Shown one piece after another: positions 17,457 through 22,028 of a stretch of 22,028 bases of DNA (position 1 is the first letter of the stretch; the number at the start of each line of letters is the position of its first letter). The position numbers were made by a program, and so were the translations under genes. The notes under the pieces are model-generated. The model saw only the letters and a program-made list of their open reading frames with translations, did not search any database and was not told the origin of the DNA. Origin of the DNA: Pseudomonadota bacterium (GTDB lineage: Bacteria > Pseudomonadota > Gammaproteobacteria > Burkholderiales > Gallionellaceae); NCBI GenBank assembly GCA_021783855.1, contig JAJXTL010000040.1:1-22028 (forward strand), written 5' to 3'.

Positions 17457-19151
17457 ATGAATAATCTGGAAATGCTGGGCAAGTATAAAATCATCGGCGA
17501 GCTGGGTCGGGGCGCGACGGGGGTCGTCTATGAGGCATTTGATACGCTGATTGAGCGCAAGGTCGCCATCAAGACGATACTGAAGTCAGTGGTCAACCCG
17601 AATGAAGCGGATGACGTCTTTGCCAGGTTTCGCAGCGAGGCGCGCGCGGCGGGCCGTCTCACCCATTCCAAAATCATCTCCATTTATGAGTATGGCGAAA
17701 ACGATGAGATGGCCTACATCGTGATGGAGCTGATTCGCGGCAAGGAGTTGACCGAATATTTCGATCACGGCAGACGCATGTCTGTTGGCGAAGGAGTGCG
17801 CATTGTGATGCAGCTGCTCGATGCGCTCGATTATCTGCATGCGCAAGGTGTTGTGCATCGTGACATCAAACCGGCCAACATCATGATAACGGAGAATAAA
17901 GAAGTCAAGATCGCAGACTTCGGCATTGCCAAGATTGATTCTACGGGGCATACCCAGGTTGGCGTGGTCTTGGGCACCCCCACTTATATGGCGCCGGAAC
18001 AGTTTATGGGGCATGCGGTGGATCACAGGGCGGATCTTTATGCGGCCGGGGTCATTTTATATCTGATTCTGACTGGCGAGAGACCCTTTATCGGCAGTGT
18101 GATTGCCATCATGCATCAGGCAGTTCATCGCGAGGCAACGCCGCCTTCGCAACTCAATTCCAATGTCACCGCAGCACTGGATACGGTGGTAAGAATGGCG
18201 ATGGCCAAACGCCCGGAAGACCGTTTTCAGAGTGCGAAAAAGTTTTTACGGGTGCTTAAAGCGGCGGCACAGACCTTGACCGAGGTCGAGCACCCGGGAG
18301 TGGTCATATTCCACGCTGACGGGGCACCTATCCGCGACGAGACACTTGAGCTGCCCAGTCGCGCAAATTCAACAGGTTCCTGGCGCGAGGCCGATATCGA
18401 AGCCTGGCAGAATATCTCACATAGCCGGAACCTGACTGATTTCACCGGATATTTGCAGGAATTTCCCGACGGCGGGTTTGTCAAGATGGCGCATTTGCGC
18501 ATCCAGTCACTGAAGAAAATACCGGTGCAGACGGAGGCGCCCGCCCTCAAGGAGAGAACACAGGCCGAAGCCGTTGCTGAGACCGAGACCAGAATCAGGC
18601 AAGAGACAGAGGAACGGGCTTTGTGGATACGCAAGCTTGCCCAGATAAAAAACAAGGCAGAGGAAGAGCGGGCATTTAATGCACTCAAACGGGAGCAGGA
18701 AGTTGCCGAACAGGCGCGCCGGGCCCAATTGCTGTCGGACGCCATGAATGAGCGCGCCAAAAAGTTCGCTGACATCGTCTCGGAGAGAGAGGCGGCACAG
18801 AATGCAGAGCGCAGACTTAAAATGGAGGCCAGGCGCAGACTGGAAGAAGAGGTGCAGCGCAAAAAACAGGGAAAGATGCAGTTGTTGTCGGCACGTGAGC
18901 TGGCAGAAGCTCGGGCGGAAAGCGAAGCAAAAGCAAAACTCGAACGTGAAGCAGCTGAGCTGGCCGCACGAAATGAGGAAATTGCAGCGGCAAAAGCACA
19001 AGCGGTGCTGGCTGAACGCATGAGAAAACAGACAGAGGAACGCGCCGCACAGGAACAGCGGAAAACCAGCATCAAAATGCTGGTAATCGGCATTTTTCTG
19101 GTGCTGATGCTGTTCGGAATCCTGTTCGGTCTGCTTCCCTCGTCGAGGTAA
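17457..19151 (+). CDS. Membrane-anchored Hanks-type Ser/Thr protein kinase with coiled coil
   Basis: A 564-residue kinase. The kinase domain (about 10-268) has the glycine loop GELGRGATGVVY (14-25), K39 in VAIK, E61, catalytic HRDIKPAN (134-141, D136), DFG (154-156) and the APE-like APEQ (179-182). It should be active. Residues 315-350 contain one copy of a W-x-x-I...F-x-x-YL-x-x-FP-x-G unit that is common in bacterial signalling and caspase-like proteins. Residues about 365-535 are a charged Glu/Arg/Ala-rich coiled coil, and about 539-560 is a single C-terminal membrane helix. The kinase thus faces the cytoplasm and is tail-anchored. No PP2C phosphatase is seen nearby. It converges on an FHA-domain cyclase, a possible phospho-dependent partner (inference). 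Confidence 0.93.
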   Translation: MNNLEMLGKYKIIGELGRGATGVVYEAFDTLIERKVAIKTILKSVVNPNEADDVFARFRSEARAAGRLTHSKIISIYEYGENDEMAYIVMELIRGKELTEYFDHGRRMSVGEGVRIVMQLLDALDYLHAQGVVHRDIKPANIMITENKEVKIADFGIAKIDSTGHTQVGVVLGTPTYMAPEQFMGHAVDHRADLYAAGVILYLILTGERPFIGSVIAIMHQAVHREATPPSQLNSNVTAALDTVVRMAMAKRPEDRFQSAKKFLRVLKAAAQTLTEVEHPGVVIFHADGAPIRDETLELPSRANSTGSWREADIEAWQNISHSRNLTDFTGYLQEFPDGGFVKMAHLRIQSLKKIPVQTEAPALKERTQAEAVAETETRIRQETEERALWIRKLAQIKNKAEEERAFNALKREQEVAEQARRAQLLSDAMNERAKKFADIVSEREAAQNAERRLKMEARRRLEEEVQRKKQGKMQLLSARELAEARAESEAKAKLEREAAELAARNEEIAAAKAQAVLAERMRKQTEERAAQEQRKTSIKMLVIGIFLVLMLFGILFGLLPSSR

Positions 19152-19167
19152 GCGTCGCCCAAGCTAA

Positions 19168-19314
19168 GGAACCGCTGATTTATTCGGTTTTGTCGTTCCC
19201 GCATAGGCGGGAACCCAGTTACACAAGGCGCTGGTTCCCCGCTTTTGCGAGCAGCCGCTTCGCGGCTTGCCTGCTTACCCCCTGCGCGGGGAAGACGAAT
19301 AAATCAGCGGTTCC
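19168..19314. mobile_element. MITE-like element with 19-bp terminal inverted repeats
   Basis: A 147-bp element bounded by perfect 19-bp inverted repeats, GGAACCGCTGATTTATTCG at 19168-19186 and its complement at 19296-19314. It is flanked by the direct repeat CTAA (19164-19167 and 19315-19318), consistent with a 4-bp target duplication. Inside are perfect or near-perfect hairpins: GTTCCCGC/GCGGGAAC (19195-19214), a GCCGC/GCGGC stem (19254-19266) and CCCCGC/GCGGGG (19237-19242 with 19286-19291). It has no coding capacity, so it would need a transposase from elsewhere. It sits between the convergent 3' ends of the kinase and cyclase; its right CTAA supplies the cyclase stop codon. Its structure may also act as a two-way terminator. 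Confidence 0.75.
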
Positions 19315-20250
19315 CTAAGGTTTACTCTGTTGCACTGAAAATCCAATGATCTCGTCGGGATCCTTCTTGCAGGGATGCCCAAGGCTGATTGAGCCATCCT
19401 TGTGCAGCACGATTTCTTCGCGGTGCAGCTGAATTTCCGCCTCCCCCCGGAGAGTCACATAGCTTCCATTGGAACTTAAATCGATCAGGACGAACTTGTC
19501 GCGCCGCTGCTCTATTCTGGCATGAATACGCGAAGCTCTGCGATCTGCAACCACAATATCTGCCAGTTCGTCACGACCGATCGTAATAGAGGGTCGCGCC
19601 AAATTGACGATAAATCGATCACCTTGATGAACCAGCAGCAGGACGGGTTCGCCAGCTTCAAACGAGTAGGTATTACCGACCATCATGGTCATTTCCGCGC
19701 TTTCCTGCCAGATGACTTCACTCACCTCGACGTCATCCAACCTCCCCTTGATAGCCAGGTTACTGAGCGTGCGTGTACCGGCACGCATGATGGGCGGCAG
19801 CATGGACACCGTTGCGCCGGTCGTGATAATCTGCCGGGCCTGGGCTATTTCCGTCATTCGCGCAGCCATGTTCACGGTATCGCCATACACATCGCCATCG
19901 CCTTCCAATACCGTTCCAAAATGAAAACCGATGCGTATATCGATGTGAAACCCATGCACTGGTGGCCTGGTGCTGGTCACCATCTGCATTTCACAGGCGG
20001 CCTGCGCGGCGGTTACCGCATCCGGGAAGACGACCATGATTTCGTCTCCTATGCTTTTGATCACCATGCCGCCATGAACGACAGTCAGGTGGCGCAAAAC
20101 TTCCAGGCAACCGTCGACAGCGGCGAATGCGCATTCATCGCCGAGCGCCTCGTACAGGCGCGTGCTGCCGCTTATGTCGGCGAACAAGACTGCTTTTTGC
20201 GCATTGTTTAACGCTGTTTCGTTCACTATTGCAATTCCAATCGAGTTCAT
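19315..20250 (-). CDS. Class III adenylate cyclase with C-terminal FHA domain
   Basis: A 311-residue soluble protein. The cyclase domain (about 17-185) has metal-binding D25 (FADISGST) and D69 (KSIGDEIMVVF), purine-specifying K65 and D124 (VYGDTVNMAARM), and transition-state N127 and R131. The Lys/Asp pair indicates ATP, so the product should be cAMP. The FHA domain (about 195-300) has G225/R226, S240/R241/H243 and N261/G262, the residues that bind phosphothreonine. The gene is convergent with a Ser/Thr kinase that could create its phospho-ligand (inference). A GTG at 20226 with TGGAA 8-9 nt upstream is a credible alternative start, because the likely promoter would leave almost no leader before the ATG at 20250. 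The TAG stop lies at the edge of the MITE. Confidence 0.92.
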   Translation of the reverse strand: MNSIGIAIVNETALNNAQKAVLFADISGSTRLYEALGDECAFAAVDGCLEVLRHLTVVHGGMVIKSIGDEIMVVFPDAVTAAQAACEMQMVTSTRPPVHGFHIDIRIGFHFGTVLEGDGDVYGDTVNMAARMTEIAQARQIITTGATVSMLPPIMRAGTRTLSNLAIKGRLDDVEVSEVIWQESAEMTMMVGNTYSFEAGEPVLLLVHQGDRFIVNLARPSITIGRDELADIVVADRRASRIHARIEQRRDKFVLIDLSSNGSYVTLRGEAEIQLHREEIVLHKDGSISLGHPCKKDPDEIIGFSVQQSKP

Positions 20251-20256
20251 GCGGGC

Positions 20257-20283
20257 ATTATAAGGGCAGTTTTATCCCGTCAG
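20257..20283 (-). promoter_or_regulatory. Probable promoter of the FHA-cyclase gene
   Basis: A perfect TATAAT (20262-20257, minus strand) is followed by GCCCGC. CTGACG (20283-20278) is a 4-of-6 -35 with a short 15-bp spacer. Transcription would start near 20250, at the annotated ATG, so the mRNA is either leaderless or translation begins at the GTG at 20226. Confidence 0.45.
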
Positions 20284-20304
20284 CCCGTGCCCGCATAGCA
20301 AATT

Positions 20305-20320
20305 GCTCACGCCCGTGAGC
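20305..20320. promoter_or_regulatory. 16-bp palindrome between divergent cyclase and zorA-like genes
   Basis: GCTCACG-CC-CGTGAGC is a perfect 7-bp inverted repeat with a 2-nt centre. It lies midway in the 147-nt divergent gap (20251-20397). It could be an operator acting on both genes. It does not match the CRP consensus (TGTGA-N6-TCACA). No T-tract follows, so it is not a terminator. Confidence 0.4.
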
Positions 20321-20397
20321 CAACTTGAGTCATAATCCTGAAACATTTTGCCTGCATATGGAGCTATTGTCCTGAATTTATTGAATTTAACCGAAAA

Positions 20398-22028
20398 ATG
20401 ATGACCCTCACCGCCCTGCCCCAGCATATTTATATCTTCGCCGTCATTCTTGCGGTGTTGCTGTTGTCTTTTGTGATTTTTTCCCTGTTTCCGTCTTTTG
20501 TCGTGTCGCGGCAATTATCCACGGCAATCAAAAAGCTGGACTTGCTGAAGGGGAAACCGGATGGCAATCTGCCCGCGATTTTCCTGAATAAGGGTGTGCT
20601 CGAACATCTGTGGCATGAATATGCGGACTCCTTGCACAAGCAGACAGGCGACGGCACAGCGGTGCGCCTGCGCTCCACCATGCCGGCCGGGGTGATCTTC
20701 AGGCCGGACATTCTGGTGGACATCCCGTTACATGCGGATTTTTTTAAACATCTGCCGGGTTTATTTACCGGTGTCGGCATCATCGGGACGTTCTATGGCT
20801 TGTTGATCGGAATGAAGTCCTTCGTCGTATCTGAAGACCCCATGGTGGTCCGCGACAGCCTGACCCGTCTGCTGCATGGTGTGTCCGAGGCATTTCTCAT
20901 TTCGGCGTCCGCAATCACGCTGGCGATGATCGTCACCTTTATTGAAAAACTGGTGGTTTCCCGCCTGAATGGCAAAGTGGAAAAGTTGGTTCAGTTGCTG
21001 GACGGTTTATTCGAGGGCGGCGCCGGTGAAGAGTATCTGGCAAGACTGGTACAGGCATCTGAATCTTCCTCCACACAAACCTCCGGATTACTTAAGGGTG
21101 AGCTCAAACAGATACTCACAGAATTGATCGAAAAGCAAATTTCAGCGGCCCAGGCCGGATCTGTCGCACTGGGCGATCGCATTGCGGCCAGCATTGAAGA
21201 CGGCATGAAAGTGCCACTGACAGAAATAGCCAATTCCTTGAAGAATGCGGAAAACAACCAGGGGGCTGCACTGCGCGCCACGCTGGATAATTTCAGCCTT
21301 AAACTGAATGAAATGCTCGGTGGGCAGAGCAATTTTCAGCAGCAAATCGTTGATGCGCTCGGGACGATAGTCATCAAGCTGGAGGTCATGGTAACGGCGG
21401 CGGGGCAGCGAGGTACGGATTTAATGGCTGAACAGCTTGAAAAGTCAAACGCAGCGGCAGCATCCCGGGAAGCTCTGATGCATGAAAAACTGGGCGAACA
21501 AATCACAACCATGGTTGAGGGAATCAACCTGGCCGTGGGGCAAATCACGTCGGCTGTGACGGTCATGCACACCACGACCAAAGATGCCATGGAGGCACTC
21601 AACACAAGTGCAGACACGCTGCATCTGGCGAGCCGGGATTTTTCCCATGCCGGACAGCGTGTCAGCGACACGCTGGACAAATCAGCTGGCCTGGCAGTCC
21701 AGCTGATTCAGGCGGCTGATACGGTGAGCGCTGCATCTTCGGGACTTGCCGATATGTTCGGCGATTACCGGACTGCGCGCGATGCCATGATAGCCCAGGT
21801 GCACTCCCTGCAACTGCTGGCAGAACAGGTGCGTCGCGATGCATCCTTGTCAGGCGACGTACTGGCAAGGATAGAATCTGCCACGGGTCGACTTGTCGCC
21901 GCACAAAAAGATACCGACGAGTACCTGTCCAGGATCTCAGAGGTCATTGGCGTAGCGCACCAGTCGTTCAGCGAGGGAATGACCCGCGCAGTGAGCGAGG
22001 CAAACCGTGAATTTCACCAGGCGCTGTC
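20398..22028 (+). CDS. zorA: ZorA-like MotA/TolQ/ExbB-family motor protein (3' end outside window)
   Basis: The reading frame is open for 543 codons from ATG 20398 (a second ATG follows at 20401) to the window edge. A first membrane helix (about 11-31, ending FPSFV) is followed by a roughly 85-residue cytoplasmic part. A helix pair typical of MotA/TolQ/ExbB proteins comes next: PGLFTGVGIIGTFYGLLIGM (120-139) and SEAFLISASAITLAMIVTFIEK (163-184). The remaining residues up to 543 form a continuous Ala/Gln/Glu-rich helical tail. This is the layout of ZorA, the inner-membrane stator-like subunit of the Zorya anti-phage system, which pairs with the OmpA/MotB-like ZorB; its long tail is thought to pass the infection signal to effectors. 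The call rests on topology and the TGxGIxGTFxGL motif. The partner genes are not visible. It could instead be a ZorA-like motor in another role. Confidence 0.72.
   Translation, partial: MMTLTALPQHIYIFAVILAVLLLSFVIFSLFPSFVVSRQLSTAIKKLDLLKGKPDGNLPAIFLNKGVLEHLWHEYADSLHKQTGDGTAVRLRSTMPAGVIFRPDILVDIPLHADFFKHLPGLFTGVGIIGTFYGLLIGMKSFVVSEDPMVVRDSLTRLLHGVSEAFLISASAITLAMIVTFIEKLVVSRLNGKVEKLVQLLDGLFEGGAGEEYLARLVQASESSSTQTSGLLKGELKQILTELIEKQISAAQAGSVALGDRIAASIEDGMKVPLTEIANSLKNAENNQGAALRATLDNFSLKLNEMLGGQSNFQQQIVDALGTIVIKLEVMVTAAGQRGTDLMAEQLEKSNAAAASREALMHEKLGEQITTMVEGINLAVGQITSAVTVMHTTTKDAMEALNTSADTLHLASRDFSHAGQRVSDTLDKSAGLAVQLIQAADTVSAASSGLADMFGDYRTARDAMIAQVHSLQLLAEQVRRDASLSGDVLARIESATGRLVAAQKDTDEYLSRISEVIGVAHQSFSEGMTRAVSEANREFHQAL

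Noticed and set aside
18227..19204. Minus-strand 325-codon open frame under the kinase coiled coil
   Set aside because: Its Ser/Ala/Arg-rich composition is the mirror of the Glu/Ala/Arg codons of the coiled coil. It extends into the mobile element and shows no domain.
19195..19214. GTTCCCGC/GCGGGAAC hairpin as a simple intrinsic terminator
   Set aside because: It lacks a following T-tract and is better explained as part of the internal structure of the MITE-like element.
1..22028. CRISPR array, tRNA or rRNA genes
   Set aside because: No regularly spaced direct repeats, and no tRNA- or rRNA-like sequence was recognised on either strand by eye.

Overview
The window looks like a chromosomal segment of a betaproteobacterium, most likely a Nitrosomonadales/Gallionellales-type organism. 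The basis is the housekeeping order ndk-rlmN-pilW(pilF)-rodZ-ispG-hisS-yfgM-bamB-der, two promoter -10 boxes of the form TAGAATGCGC, and the protein styles. The exact genus cannot be read from the sequence alone.

Left part (1-5284). The first 57 bases are the 5' end of typA/bipA on the minus strand. A small receiver-only response regulator follows, also on the minus strand. Divergent from it is a tight plus-strand operon: an outer-membrane porin-like protein, a short PstS-like periplasmic binding protein, and a 908-residue tripartite hybrid histidine kinase (HisKA-HATPase-REC-REC-HPt). This reads as one sensory module, with porin entry, periplasmic ligand capture and phosphorelay, but its ligand is unknown.

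Middle part (5322-14422). A minus-strand housekeeping block is transcribed from ndk towards der. It covers nucleotide balance (ndk), 23S rRNA/tRNA methylation (rlmN), type IV pilus assembly (pilW), cell shape (rodZ), isoprenoid synthesis (ispG), histidyl-tRNA charging (hisS), envelope protein export and folding (yfgM, bamB) and ribosome assembly (der). Most genes overlap by 4 nt or lie within 5 nt of each other. Two gaps, hisS/ispG and der/bamB, carry degenerate inverted repeats; the first of these encodes the C-terminal residues of IspG.

Right part (14581-22028). This is a signalling region. On the minus strand lie a soluble diguanylate cyclase with an intact I-site and an orphan NarL/GacA-type response regulator with a good promoter. 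A plus-strand Ser/Thr kinase with a long coiled coil and a C-terminal membrane anchor follows. It converges on a minus-strand class III adenylate cyclase fused to an FHA (phosphothreonine-binding) domain. Between the two 3' ends sits a 147-bp MITE-like element with perfect 19-bp terminal inverted repeats and a 4-bp CTAA duplication. Divergent from the cyclase, and running off the right edge, is an open reading frame of at least 543 codons. It has the layout of ZorA, the MotA/ExbB-like motor subunit of Zorya anti-phage systems: three membrane segments and a very long helical tail.

The most interesting part is therefore the right edge: a ZorA-like motor gene beside a kinase, an FHA-cyclase and a small mobile element. 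Whether it is a true Zorya system or a different ZorAB-type machine depends on the genes just outside the window.
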